Source of the DNA: DATDAH01 sp963792205
GTDB taxonomy: Bacteria > Actinomycetota > Acidimicrobiia > Acidimicrobiales > DATDAH01
Assembly: GCA_963792205.1 (NCBI GenBank)
Contig: CAWBVI010000005.1
Location: 434,001-498,000, forward strand
Reading direction: 5' to 3'
DNA length: 64,000 nucleotides
A program made the position numbers and the translations under genes. Every line of letters starts with the position of its first letter. The stretch's first letter is position 1. Shown here piece after piece: positions 1-8,124 of this stretch. Under the pieces are notes generated by a model. The model did not search any database and had not been told where the DNA came from. It saw only the letters and a list, made by a program, of their open reading frames with translations.

Positions 1-190
1 CCGAACCGTCGCTCGTCACGCCCAGCAGGTCCTGGCCGGCATCGGGTTCACCACCGAGCACGACCTCCACCTCCACGTGCGGCGGACGATCGTGCTCGAC
101 GGGCTCCTCGGCGACGCCCGCACGCTCACCCACCAGCTCGGCACCGAGCTCCTCCAGTCCCGCCGGCTCCCCCCGCTGCTCCCCCTCTGA
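1..190 (+). CDS. Acyl-CoA dehydrogenase, C-terminal fragment (5' end outside window)
   Basis: Reading codons from base 2 gives 62 residues ending at TGA 188-190. They include HAQQVLAGIGFTTEHDLHLH, the typical C-terminal helix region of acyl-CoA dehydrogenases, where a Q/H-x-x-GG-x-GFT-x-EH motif precedes the end of the helical domain. The enzyme would oxidise an acyl-CoA to the 2-enoyl-CoA with FAD. It lies 44 bases upstream of a P450 on the same strand and probably belongs to the same catabolic operon. Only the tail is visible, so the subfamily and catalytic glutamate cannot be judged. Confidence 0.8.
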   Translation, partial: RTVARHAQQVLAGIGFTTEHDLHLHVRRTIVLDGLLGDARTLTHQLGTELLQSRRLPPLLPL

Positions 191-207
191 GATCCGTTTT
201 CCGAGGA

Positions 208-223
208 CTAGCCGATCGGCTAG
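208..223. promoter_or_regulatory. 16-base perfect palindrome upstream of P450
   Basis: CTAGCCGATCGGCTAG is a perfect palindrome ending 11 bases before the P450 ATG at 235. It lies in the 44-base spacer after the acyl-CoA dehydrogenase stop. Position and symmetry suit an operator for a dimeric repressor such as TetR. Binding is inferred; no regulator gene is adjacent. Confidence 0.45.
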
Positions 224-234
224 CCTCCGGCCCG

Positions 235-1431
235 ATGACCACGGCCACGGCGGCACTCAACTACGACCCCTACGACCTCGAGATCGACGCGGATCCGTAC
301 CCGACCTACCGCCGGCTGCGGGACGAGGCGCCCCTCTACTACAACGAGCCGTACGACTTCTACGCCGTGAGCCGGTTCGACGACGTCCAGCGGGGGCTGG
401 TCGACCGCGAGACCTACAGCTCGGCGAAGGGCGCGGTGCTCGAGATCATCAAGGCCGACATGGACATGCCGCCGGGTGTGTTCATCTTCGAGGACCCGCC
501 GCGGCACAGCGTCCACCGGGGGCTGCTCTCCCGCGTGTTCACCCCGAAGAAGATGGAGGCCCTGGAGCCGAAGGTGCGGGAGTTCTGCGCCCGGGCCCTG
601 GATCCGCTGGTGGGCGCCGGGGGCTTCGACTTCGTGGCCGACCTGGGTGCCCAGATGCCGATGCGCACGATCGGGATGCTGCTCGGCGTGCCGGAATCGG
701 CGCAGGAGGAGGCCCGCGACCGGGCCGATGCGTCGTTGCGCACCGACCCCGGCCAGCCCATGGCCGTCGAGGGGATGGAGATCGGCCAACCCGACTTCTT
801 CGCGGAGTACATCGACTGGCGGACCGAGCACCCCTCCGACGACCTGATGACCGAGCTGCTGTTCGCCGAGTTCGAGGACGAGACGGGGACGACCCGCCGG
901 CTGACCCGGGACGAGGTGATCATCTTCCTCAGCGTCCTCTCCGGCGCCGGCAACGAGACCACCAACCGCCTCATCGGGTGGATGGGCAAGGTGCTGGCCG
1001 ATCACCCCGAGCAGCGCCGCGAGCTGGTCGAGGACCGGTCGCTCGTCCGGAACACCATCGAGGAGCTCCTCCGGTTCGAGGGGCCCACGCCGCACGTCGG
1101 CCGCTACGTCACCCGCGACGTCGAGCTCCACGGCGGCACGGTGCCGGCCGGCAGCGCCATGCTCTGCCTCAGCGGGTCGGCGAACCGCGACGAGCGCCAG
1201 TACGACGAGCCCGACCGCTTCGACATCCACCGCGAGATCGGCCAGCACCTCACGTTCGGCTACGGCATCCACTTCTGCCTCGGCGCCGCGCTGGCCCGGC
1301 TCGAGGGCCGCGTCGCGCTGGACGAGGTCCTGTCCCGCTTCCCCGAGTGGGAGGTCGACATGGACCACGCCCGGCGGGCCCCCACCTCGACCGTCCGGGG
1401 CTGGGAGTCGCTCCCCGTGGTCATCTCCTGA
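235..1431 (+). CDS. Cytochrome P450 (398 aa)
   Basis: Soluble bacterial class I P450 that would hydroxylate a hydrophobic substrate with electrons from ferredoxin and a reductase, neither of which is encoded here. The I-helix motif SGAGNET is at residues 236-242, the ExxR pair at about E277/R280, and the haem loop FGYGIHFCLG at 341-350 with C348 as the iron ligand. Length is normal. It is a close paralogue, of identical length, of the P450 at 25446-26642. The stop overlaps the next gene's ATG (TGATG), so translation is probably coupled. A perfect palindrome precedes the start. Substrate unknown; steroid- or terpenoid-type side chains are plausible from context. Confidence 0.95.
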   Translation: MTTATAALNYDPYDLEIDADPYPTYRRLRDEAPLYYNEPYDFYAVSRFDDVQRGLVDRETYSSAKGAVLEIIKADMDMPPGVFIFEDPPRHSVHRGLLSRVFTPKKMEALEPKVREFCARALDPLVGAGGFDFVADLGAQMPMRTIGMLLGVPESAQEEARDRADASLRTDPGQPMAVEGMEIGQPDFFAEYIDWRTEHPSDDLMTELLFAEFEDETGTTRRLTRDEVIIFLSVLSGAGNETTNRLIGWMGKVLADHPEQRRELVEDRSLVRNTIEELLRFEGPTPHVGRYVTRDVELHGGTVPAGSAMLCLSGSANRDERQYDEPDRFDIHREIGQHLTFGYGIHFCLGAALARLEGRVALDEVLSRFPEWEVDMDHARRAPTSTVRGWESLPVVIS

Positions 1432-2514
1432 TGACGACGCCCCTCCGCGTCATCCAGTGGGCGACGGGCAACACCGGCCAGCGGGCCCTGCGGGAGGTGG
1501 TCCGCCACCCGTCGCTCGAGCTCGCCGGTGTCCTCGTCTACGACGACGCCAAGGACGGCCTCGATGCGGGCGAGCTCTGCGACGAGGGCCCGACCGGCGT
1601 CCTGGCCACGACCGACCGAGAGGCGATCCTCGCGCATCGAGGCGGACTGCGCCGTGTACATGCCCCGGGCCACGGGTCGGGGCCAGACCCGGGCCGGGCT
1701 CACCGAGGACGAGCTGGTCGACGACGTCGTGGGCCTGCTCGGGTCGGGCACGAACATCGTCACCACCTGCAGCGACCTGTTCGCCCGGGGGGTGCGGCTG
1801 AGCGACGAGAACCGGGCCCGGGTGTTCGACGCCTGTGCGACCGGGGGCTCGTCGGTGTGGGCCAGCGGCAGCGACCCCGGGTTCATCACCGAGACCCTCC
1901 CGATGGCCCTGCTGTCGGTGCAGCGCCACGTCGACCTGATCGAGATCGAGGAGTTCGGCGACCTCTCCCACCGGCCGTCGCCGCACATGGTGATGGAGCA
2001 GATGCGGTTCGGGAAGCCGCTGGCGGACTTCGATCCCGAGCGGCGCATGAACCACCTGTTCGGCGAGTACCAGCCTCCGCTCAGCGTGCTGGCCGACCTC
2101 GCCGGGTTCGAGATCGACGAGTGGAACGCCGAAGGCGGGGTCGCGGCGGCGAAGGAGGACCTGACCATCGTCGCCGGCACGATCGAGGCCGGGACCGCGG
2201 CGGCCCAGCGCGTCGTCGTCCACGGTCAGCAGGGCGGCGTGGACCGCATCCGCTTCACGCAGTACGGCTTCGTGGCCATGGACGTGGAGCCCGACTGGGG
2301 CCTGCAGCCCACCGGCTGGCGGATCCGCATCCACGGTGACGCCCCGTTCGACCTGAGCATGCCGTTCCCCGTGCCCCTCGACGAGCTGGCGTCCTACGTG
2401 CCGGCGTTCAACGCCAACGGCCCGGTCAACGCCATCCCCTACGTCTGCGCCGCGCCGCCGGGGATGCTCACGACCGAAGACCTCCCCCACGTCCTGCCCC
2501 GAGGCCCCCGATGA
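1431..2514 (+). CDS. Dihydrodipicolinate reductase-like NAD(P)-binding protein, frameshifted
   Basis: The N-terminus carries a Rossmann motif (WATGNTGQRAL, residues 10-20) typical of the dihydrodipicolinate-reductase/amine-dehydrogenase-like family often found in actinobacterial catabolic clusters. The start frame holds to about 1634. The rest of the protein (from IEADCAVYMPRATG) is in the next frame. Removing one C from CGCGCATCGAG at 1635 gives a continuous 360-residue protein, the expected family length. The ATG overlaps the P450 stop, and the end overlaps the next gene by four bases (ATGA). The reaction is unknown; NAD(P)-dependent reduction or oxidation of a pathway intermediate is inferred. 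Confidence 0.8.
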
Positions 2515-2897
2515 CCGACGCTGGCCCCCTGACCCGCACGGTCCTCGAGTACGTGCAGACGATGGAGGGGCTGGTGCCCGCCGTGACGGGTCCCGAGGAC
2601 TGGGCGCCGCTGACCGAGTTCGTCGCCGTCGACGGCTTCGAGCGGGTGGGCACCTTCATGGAGACCCAGGACTGGCAGCAGTACACCGTGATGCTGACCG
2701 GGTGGGCGTCCGCGATCGCGTCGTTCGAGACGACGGTGCGGCGCATCTCCGAGCTCGACGGGCTCGTGTACTACGAGGTCGAGGAGCGCCACCACGTCGG
2801 TGAGGACGTCACCGTCGTCAACTCGATGACCGTCTTCGCCTTCGACGACCAAGGCCGGATCCGCCACCTCGACGTCTACCTCCAGCAGGCCCGTTGA
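2511..2897 (+). CDS. NTF2/SnoaL-like small protein (128 aa)
   Basis: The 128-residue protein has the length and alternating pattern of the NTF2-like cone fold: an N-terminal helix, a middle segment (FETTVRRISELDGLVYYEVE) and a closing strand ending in RIRHLDVYLQQ, the usual SnoaL-type end. Members act as small isomerases, dehydratases or accessory subunits; no catalytic residue can be assigned. The ATG overlaps the preceding stop by four bases, marking it as the last gene of the P450 operon. It ends just before the convergent acyl-CoA dehydrogenase operon. Confidence 0.65.
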   Translation: MTDAGPLTRTVLEYVQTMEGLVPAVTGPEDWAPLTEFVAVDGFERVGTFMETQDWQQYTVMLTGWASAIASFETTVRRISELDGLVYYEVEERHHVGEDVTVVNSMTVFAFDDQGRIRHLDVYLQQAR

Positions 2898-2904
2898 CCC
2901 TCCC

Positions 2905-4098
2905 CTACCGCGGGAGGCCGAGGACGCGCTCGGCGATGATGTTGCGCTGGATCTGGGAGGTGCCGCCGGCGATGGTGCCGGCGAAGGTGCGCAGGTAGTA
3001 GTCGAACCAGCTGTTGTTCCACATGTCGGACTGCAGGAGCGACACCGGTGCGGCGAGCCGGGTGGGGTCGAGCCCGTCGGGCCCCTGGGCCTCGAGCAGG
3101 TGCAGCGCCGCCGCCTGCCCGGCTTCGGCGCCGAACAGCTTCAGGATCGACTGCTCGACCGGCTCCATGCCCCGCTGGGTCTTGGCCAGGGTGCGGTAGC
3201 CGAGGAGGCGGAGGGCCTGGGCGTCGATGGCCACGTTGCCGAACCAGTCCAGCACGACCGGGTCCTCGTCCCCGCCGTTCTCGCGCAGCGCCTGCCCGCC
3301 GAGCCCGACCATCTGGTCGAGCTTGTGGGCGAAGCCCAGCCACATCATCGCCCGCTCGTGGCCCAGCGAGCCCGTGGCCACCCGCCACCCGTCGTGGAGG
3401 TCGCCGATGAGGTTCTCGGCCGGCACCTCGACGTCGTCGAAGAAGACCTCGTTGAAGTCCAGGTCGTCGGGACCCACGATCGACCCGAACGGTCGGCGGG
3501 TGAGGCCGGGCAGGTCGGTGGGCACGACCACGCAGCTGATCCCCTTGTGCTTGGGGGCATCGGGGTCGGTACGGACGAACGCCAGGATGAAGTCGGCGTC
3601 GTGGGCGCCGGAGGTCCACACCTTCTGGCCGTTGACGATGAAGCGGTCGCCGTCGAGCAGGGCCCGCGTGCGCAGCCCGCCCAGGTCGGACCCCGCGTCG
3701 GGCTCGCTCATGCCCAGGGCGGCGGTGATCTCGGCCCGCAGGAGCGGGACGGCCCAGCGCCGCTTCTGCTCCTCGGTGCCGAACGCCAGCAGCGACGGGG
3801 CGATGATGCTCAGGCCTTGGGGATTGAAGCTGGGCTCTATGCGCCGACGGCCCAGCTCCTCGCGGTGCACGAACTCCTCGAGCAGGGAGGCGTTCCGGCC
3901 CCCGTACTCGGGCGGGTTGGCGGGGACGAGCCAACCGGCGTCGAACAGCTTCTGCTGCCATCGCTGCGCCCACGCCGGCACGTGGGAGGACGAGCGGGGC
4001 CGCTCCTCGGCCTCGGCGGGGTCGGGGATGTTCTCGTCCAGCCAGCGGCTGAACTCGGCTCGGAACGCCTCCGTGGCCTCGTCGAACTGCAGCTTCAT
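2905..4098 (-). CDS. Acyl-CoA dehydrogenase, long subunit (397 aa)
   Basis: FAD-dependent acyl-CoA dehydrogenase. Visible signatures are GMSEPDAGSDL in the flavin and substrate region, KVWTSGAHDADF, and the C-terminal FAD contact GGTSQIQRNIIAERVLGLPR. At the position of the classical catalytic glutamate (YEGT in medium-chain enzymes) it has IAGGT. Mycobacterial FadE26/27-type alpha2beta2 dehydrogenases use a glutamate elsewhere. The ATG overlaps the stop of the shorter acyl-CoA dehydrogenase upstream by four bases, so the two probably form one heteromeric enzyme. It is the last gene of the 11735-2905 operon. Confidence 0.93.
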   Translation of the reverse strand: MKLQFDEATEAFRAEFSRWLDENIPDPAEAEERPRSSSHVPAWAQRWQQKLFDAGWLVPANPPEYGGRNASLLEEFVHREELGRRRIEPSFNPQGLSIIAPSLLAFGTEEQKRRWAVPLLRAEITAALGMSEPDAGSDLGGLRTRALLDGDRFIVNGQKVWTSGAHDADFILAFVRTDPDAPKHKGISCVVVPTDLPGLTRRPFGSIVGPDDLDFNEVFFDDVEVPAENLIGDLHDGWRVATGSLGHERAMMWLGFAHKLDQMVGLGGQALRENGGDEDPVVLDWFGNVAIDAQALRLLGYRTLAKTQRGMEPVEQSILKLFGAEAGQAAALHLLEAQGPDGLDPTRLAAPVSLLQSDMWNNSWFDYYLRTFAGTIAGGTSQIQRNIIAERVLGLPR

Positions 4099-5198
4099 GC
4101 CGTCGCCTCCGCTCGTTGCCGGTCGAGGGTGGCCCGGGCCACCCGGGCCCGGTGCTCGGCGGTGCCGCCCAGGAGCGCCTCGCCCACCTTCGCCCGCCGG
4201 GCGTAGAGCTGCAGGTCGTTCTCCCAGGTGAACCCGAGGCCCCCGAAGAGCTGCACCCCGTGCTGGAAGGCCCGGCGCTGGCAGTCTCCCGCCGCGGCCT
4301 TGGCCATCGACGCCGCCATGGTCCGCCGATCGTCGTCCTCGGCGATGGCCAGGGCCGCGAAGTGGCAGAGGGCGTGCGCCCGCTGGATGGCGACGTACAC
4401 GTCGACCGCCATGTGCTTCACCGCCTGGAACGAGCCGATGGGCACGCCGAACTGGTGGCGGTGCTTCACGTGCTCGAGGACCAGTTCGAGGACCCGGCGG
4501 GAGGCCCCCACCATCGTGGCCGCCAGGCCGGTGACCGCCTCGTCGACGGCCCGGGCGACGTCCTTGTCGACCTCGGGGCCGGTCATCACCCGATCGGCCC
4601 CGACCTCGACGCCGTCGAGAGCGATCTCGGCGACGTGGAACGAGCCGTCGAACGTGGTCGAACGCGTGGCGGTCAGATCGCCCGCGGGCACGACGAAGAC
4701 GCCGGGGCCCTCGTCGGTGCTGGCCACCACCGCCACCAAGTCGGCCCGGTCCCCGTCGATCACGTGGCGGGCGGTCCCCTCCAGGACCCAGCCGTCACCC
4801 TCCCGGCGGCCCCGGACCTCCTCGGCCGCGTAGGCCACGGCACCGGTCCCCCCGGCACAGACCGCACCCAGCAGCTCCCGGCGCAGATCGGGAGCGGTGC
4901 CCTCCCGGACCAGCGCCACGTACTGGCTGGTGGTGGCCAGGAACGGGCTGGGGTCGGCGCCCCGCCCCAGCTCCTCCAGCGCGATGACCAGCTCGACCGC
5001 GGTCGCCCCCGTGCCCCCGTCCTCCTCGGGGACGGTCAGGCCCGGCCACTCCGCGGCCACCAGGGTCTTCCAGAACCCGTTCCCGTCGTCGCGGCCTTCG
5101 ACCACGGCCCGCACGAGGCTGGGCGGGCACTCCTGGTCGACCAGGTCGTGCACGGCTTCCTGCAGGGCGTGTTGGTCGTCGTCGAGCTCGAAGTCCAC
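4095..5198 (-). CDS. Acyl-CoA dehydrogenase, short subunit (367 aa)
   Basis: Starts with GTG at 5198 (VDFELDDDQHALQE), preceded by GAGAGG at a good distance; longer in-frame extensions upstream lie over the crotonase gene and are rejected. The conserved stretch QLFGGLGFTWENDLQLYARR near the C-terminus is the FadE27/FadE29-type signature. At about 367 residues it is shorter than its partner downstream, with which it overlaps by four bases. The long/short pairing suggests an alpha2beta2 acyl-CoA dehydrogenase acting on bulky or branched acyl-CoA, as in mycobacterial steroid side-chain oxidation. The substrate is inferred from family only. Confidence 0.92.
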   Translation of the reverse strand: MDFELDDDQHALQEAVHDLVDQECPPSLVRAVVEGRDDGNGFWKTLVAAEWPGLTVPEEDGGTGATAVELVIALEELGRGADPSPFLATTSQYVALVREGTAPDLRRELLGAVCAGGTGAVAYAAEEVRGRREGDGWVLEGTARHVIDGDRADLVAVVASTDEGPGVFVVPAGDLTATRSTTFDGSFHVAEIALDGVEVGADRVMTGPEVDKDVARAVDEAVTGLAATMVGASRRVLELVLEHVKHRHQFGVPIGSFQAVKHMAVDVYVAIQRAHALCHFAALAIAEDDDRRTMAASMAKAAAGDCQRRAFQHGVQLFGGLGFTWENDLQLYARRAKVGEALLGGTAEHRARVARATLDRQRAEATA

Positions 5199-5212
5199 TC
5201 GTGATCCTCTCG

Positions 5213-5986
5213 TCAGGGCTCGCGGGACAGGAGGCGGTCGATGTTGGCTCGCAGCTCGGGCGAGTCGAACGACCGGCTCTCGGCGGTCAGGGCGAAGTCG
5301 AGCGTGGCCAGGACGGCCCGCTCGAGGTGGAGGTTGAGGATGCGCTTGGTGTCCTCGACCGCGCCCTGGGGCAGGGCGGCGATCTTCGTCGCGCAGGCCA
5401 TCGCCTCGTCGAGCACCTGGTCGTCCGGGACCACGTGGTTGACCAGGCCGATCGCCGCCGCCCGGGCCGCTGGGATCCGGTCGCCGGTGAGGGCGTACTC
5501 CTTGGCCAGTTGGAGGCTGGTGAGCAGCGGCCACGTGACCGGCCCGCCGTCGGCCGCGACCAGGCCCACCATCACGTGGGGGTCGGCGAGGTGGGCACTC
5601 TCGGCCATGTAGACGATGTCCGACAGGGCCACGAGGCTGCAGCCCAGGCCGACCGCGGGCCCGTTCACCGCGGCGACGATCGGGACCCGGCAGCCGACCA
5701 TGCCGGTCACGATCTGGCGCCCGTGGGCCAGGCTGACCTTCCGCAGGTCGGGGTCCCGGGCCAGCTCGTCGATGTACTCGAAGTCACCGCCGGCGGAGAA
5801 GGCCCGCCCGTTGCCGGTCAGCACCGCGACCCGGGCGTCGGCGTCGGCGTCGAGCTGCGGGAACAGCTCGGCCAGGCCCTGGTGCAGGACGTGGTTGGTG
5901 GCGTTGAGGTTGTCGGGTCGGTTGAGGCGGACGACCCGGATCGGCCCGTCGGCCTCGACCTGGATCTCGTCGGGCAGGTCGTAGAC
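5213..5986 (-). CDS. Enoyl-CoA hydratase/isomerase (crotonase), start disrupted
   Basis: Crotonase-fold protein that hydrates or isomerises a 2-enoyl-CoA. From GTG 5824 it reads VLTGNGRAFSAGGDFEYIDE (oxyanion-hole region), then later the NGPAVGLGCSL motif. Clear crotonase N-terminal sequence (RVVRLNRPDNLNATNHV) continues upstream in the same frame to 5986, where TGA blocks the frame and no start exists. An ATG at 5990-5988 is one frame off. One extra base near 5984-5988 would give an MSYDLPDEIQVE start. GTG 5824 as the true start would delete about 54 conserved residues, so a frame slip is more likely. Confidence 0.85.
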   Translation of the reverse strand, partial: VYDLPDEIQVEADGPIRVVRLNRPDNLNATNHVLHQGLAELFPQLDADADARVAVLTGNGRAFSAGGDFEYIDELARDPDLRKVSLAHGRQIVTGMVGCRVPIVAAVNGPAVGLGCSLVALSDIVYMAESAHLADPHVMVGLVAADGGPVTWPLLTSLQLAKEYALTGDRIPAARAAAIGLVNHVVPDDQVLDEAMACATKIAALPQGAVEDTKRILNLHLERAVLATLDFALTAESRSFDSPELRANIDRLLSREP

Positions 5987-7118
5987 TCATGAAGTAGGGC
6001 AGCTCCAGGATGCGGTTGGCGATCAGGTTGCGTTGGATCTGTGAGGTCCCGCCCATGACGCTCTGGGCCCGGCTGTAGAGGTACACCTTCAGCCAGGTGT
6101 CGTCCCCACCGTCGTGGGCGGCGCCGCCCACCGCGAGCGCCGCGTGGCCGACGGCCTGCTCCACCTCGGTCATCAGCAGCTTGTCGATCGAACCCTCGGG
6201 ACCGTGGGTCAGGCCGTCGAGGCGGTCCGACAGCCGGCGGCAGACGTGGGCCCGCAGCATCTCGGCCTCGACGATGGCCCAGCCGAGGTCGCGGACCTGC
6301 TCGGCGCCGAACCGGTCGGGTTCGTCCCGGACCCGTCGGGCCAGCTGGTTGACCACCTTGCGGTAGCGGGAGACGAAGCCGAGCTCCCCCGGCTCCCGCT
6401 CGTGGCTGACCACGGTCATGGCCAGCCGCCACCCGTCACCGGGCGCGCCGATCATGTCGGCGGCGGGCACGCGCGCCCCGTCGAAGCTGACCTCGCCGAA
6501 CTCCCGGGTGATGCCGTTGATCATCCGCAACGGGCGCTGCTCGACGCCGGGCTGGCGCATCGGGACGGCGAAGGCCGAGAGCCCCTTGTGCTTGGGCCGG
6601 TCGGGTTCGGTGCGGGCCAGGAGCAGGCACCAGTCGGCGACGTCGGAGTAGCTGGTCCAGACCTTGTGGCCGGTGATGACGTACTTGTCGCCGTCCCGCT
6701 CGGCCCGCGTGCGCAGCGAGGCGAGGTCCGACCCGGCGTCGGGCTCGCTGAAGCCCTGGCACCAGCGCTCCCGGCCGTTGACGATGCCGGGCAGGAAGCG
6801 CTGCCTCACGTCCTCGTTGCCGTGCTCGAGGATGCCCCACACCAGGTAGCCGAGGCTCGGGCGGGGCGGCGCGCCGGCCGCCGCCAGCTCGTCGTCCACG
6901 ATCACCTCGTACACGCTCGGCCGACCCTGCCCGCCGATGTCGGTGGGCCAGGACATGGCGAAGAAGCCGGCGTCGTACAGGGCCCGGTGCCAAGGGGCCT
7001 GGCCTTCCCAGTACTCGTCCGAGGTGGACGAGGCCGGCAGCCCGGGGTTGTTGTCGACCAGCCAGGCGCGGAGGCGCGTCCGGAACTCGGCCTCCTCGGG
7101 CGAGTCACCGAAGTCCAC
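5784..7118 (-). CDS. Acyl-CoA dehydrogenase, long subunit of second pair
   Basis: Starts at GTG 7118 (VDFGDSPEEAEFRTRL) after GGGAGG. Carries GFSEPDAGSDLASLRTRAE, the KVWTSYSDVADW loop and MGGTSQIQRNLIANRILELP at the C-terminus, again without glutamate at the classical YEGT position. The recognisable protein ends near 5991 (about 376 residues). The frame then stays open to 5784 through the crotonase gene because no stop is met, so the last 69 codons are probably spurious and reflect the same frame slip that damages the crotonase start. It overlaps the preceding short acyl-CoA dehydrogenase by 14 bases, suggesting a second heteromeric pair. Confidence 0.88.
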   Translation of the reverse strand: MDFGDSPEEAEFRTRLRAWLVDNNPGLPASSTSDEYWEGQAPWHRALYDAGFFAMSWPTDIGGQGRPSVYEVIVDDELAAAGAPPRPSLGYLVWGILEHGNEDVRQRFLPGIVNGRERWCQGFSEPDAGSDLASLRTRAERDGDKYVITGHKVWTSYSDVADWCLLLARTEPDRPKHKGLSAFAVPMRQPGVEQRPLRMINGITREFGEVSFDGARVPAADMIGAPGDGWRLAMTVVSHEREPGELGFVSRYRKVVNQLARRVRDEPDRFGAEQVRDLGWAIVEAEMLRAHVCRRLSDRLDGLTHGPEGSIDKLLMTEVEQAVGHAALAVGGAAHDGGDDTWLKVYLYSRAQSVMGGTSQIQRNLIANRILELPYFMSLRPARRDPGRGRRADPGRPPQPTRQPQRHQPRPAPGPGRAVPAARRRRRRPGRGADRQRAGLLRRR

Positions 7119-8124
7119 GGGGACCTCCCAGGCCGTGGTGTTCGAGGACGCGGTCGAGGCTCGGTCCGGCGCCGCCGAGGATGTCGCTGGAGAGCAGCGC
7201 CCGGCGCAGGTGGACGTGGGCCAGGCACTCCCAGGTGTTGCCGATCCCGCCGTGGACCTGGATGGCGGTCTCGCACACCGTGCGCGCCGCTCGGGCGCAG
7301 TAGGCCTTGGCCACCGCGGCGGCCGCGAGGGCCTCGTCGGCGGGCAGGGCGTCGACCGCCCACGCCGCTTGGAGGGCGACGCTCCGCGAGCCTTCGGTGG
7401 CCACCAGCGCGTCGGCCAGCAGGTGCTGGACGGCCTGGAACGAGCCCACGGGCACGCCGAACTGCCGCCGCTCGGAGGCGTAGCCAACGGCCAGGTCGAC
7501 GGCGCCCTGCATGGTCCCGACGAGGTCGGCACACGTCGTGGCGAGACCCAGTGCGGTCCACGTGGTGAGGGCGTCCTCGTCGAGGACGGTCGCCTGGCCG
7601 GGGACGGACCCGACCGGCACGGTCGAGTCGAGGACGACCGACGGCCGGGTGAGATCGACCCGTTCCCCCTCGAGCGCCAGGGCGACGGTCCCCAGGCGGT
7701 GGCCGTCACCTTCCACCTGGAGCACCAGCGCCGAGGCGGCGCCGAAGGCGTCCACGGCGACCGCCGGGTCCGCCGGGCCGGACAGATCGGCCGAGAGGGC
7801 GACGGTCTCGGCGCCCGTCGCCGGGGGTGCGCCGGCCCGGCGGCGGAGATCGGCGGCCAGCGTGGGACCGAGGAACGGGGCGTCGACCAGGCCGCGGCCG
7901 AGCTCCTCGGCGACGATTGCCACCTCGACCGCCGACGCCAGCGGTTCGTCGCCGTCGGCGGCCGTGCGCAGCTCGCGCCACCCGGTGGCGTCGACCGCGG
8001 CATCGAGCTTGGCCGCCCGCTCGGCGTCGTCCAGCGCGCCGACCGACGTGGGCGCGAGACGGTCGACGACCTGGACCGCCGAGTCGCGCAGGGCCCGCTG
8101 TTCGGGGGAGAGGCGGACGTCCAT
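7105..8124 (-). CDS. Acyl-CoA dehydrogenase, short subunit of second pair (339 aa)
   Basis: The protein begins MDVRLSPEQRALRDSAVQVV and contains GYASERRQFGVPVGSFQAVQ and the short-subunit signature IQVHGGIGNTWECLAHVHLR. Its ATG at 8124 overlaps the stop of the acyl-CoA ligase (TGATG), and its end overlaps the next dehydrogenase by 14 bases. At 339 residues it is short for an acyl-CoA dehydrogenase but normal for the small subunit of FadE28/29-like heteromers. The ligase-short-long-crotonase order indicates one beta-oxidation cycle for a specific acyl group. Confidence 0.92.
   Translation of the reverse strand: MDVRLSPEQRALRDSAVQVVDRLAPTSVGALDDAERAAKLDAAVDATGWRELRTAADGDEPLASAVEVAIVAEELGRGLVDAPFLGPTLAADLRRRAGAPPATGAETVALSADLSGPADPAVAVDAFGAASALVLQVEGDGHRLGTVALALEGERVDLTRPSVVLDSTVPVGSVPGQATVLDEDALTTWTALGLATTCADLVGTMQGAVDLAVGYASERRQFGVPVGSFQAVQHLLADALVATEGSRSVALQAAWAVDALPADEALAAAAVAKAYCARAARTVCETAIQVHGGIGNTWECLAHVHLRRALLSSDILGGAGPSLDRVLEHHGLGGPRGLR

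Noticed and set aside
4116..5204. 362-codon plus-strand frame opposite an acyl-CoA dehydrogenase
   Set aside because: Shadow of the minus-strand gene; no domain, no ribosome site, and the minus-strand protein is clearly real.
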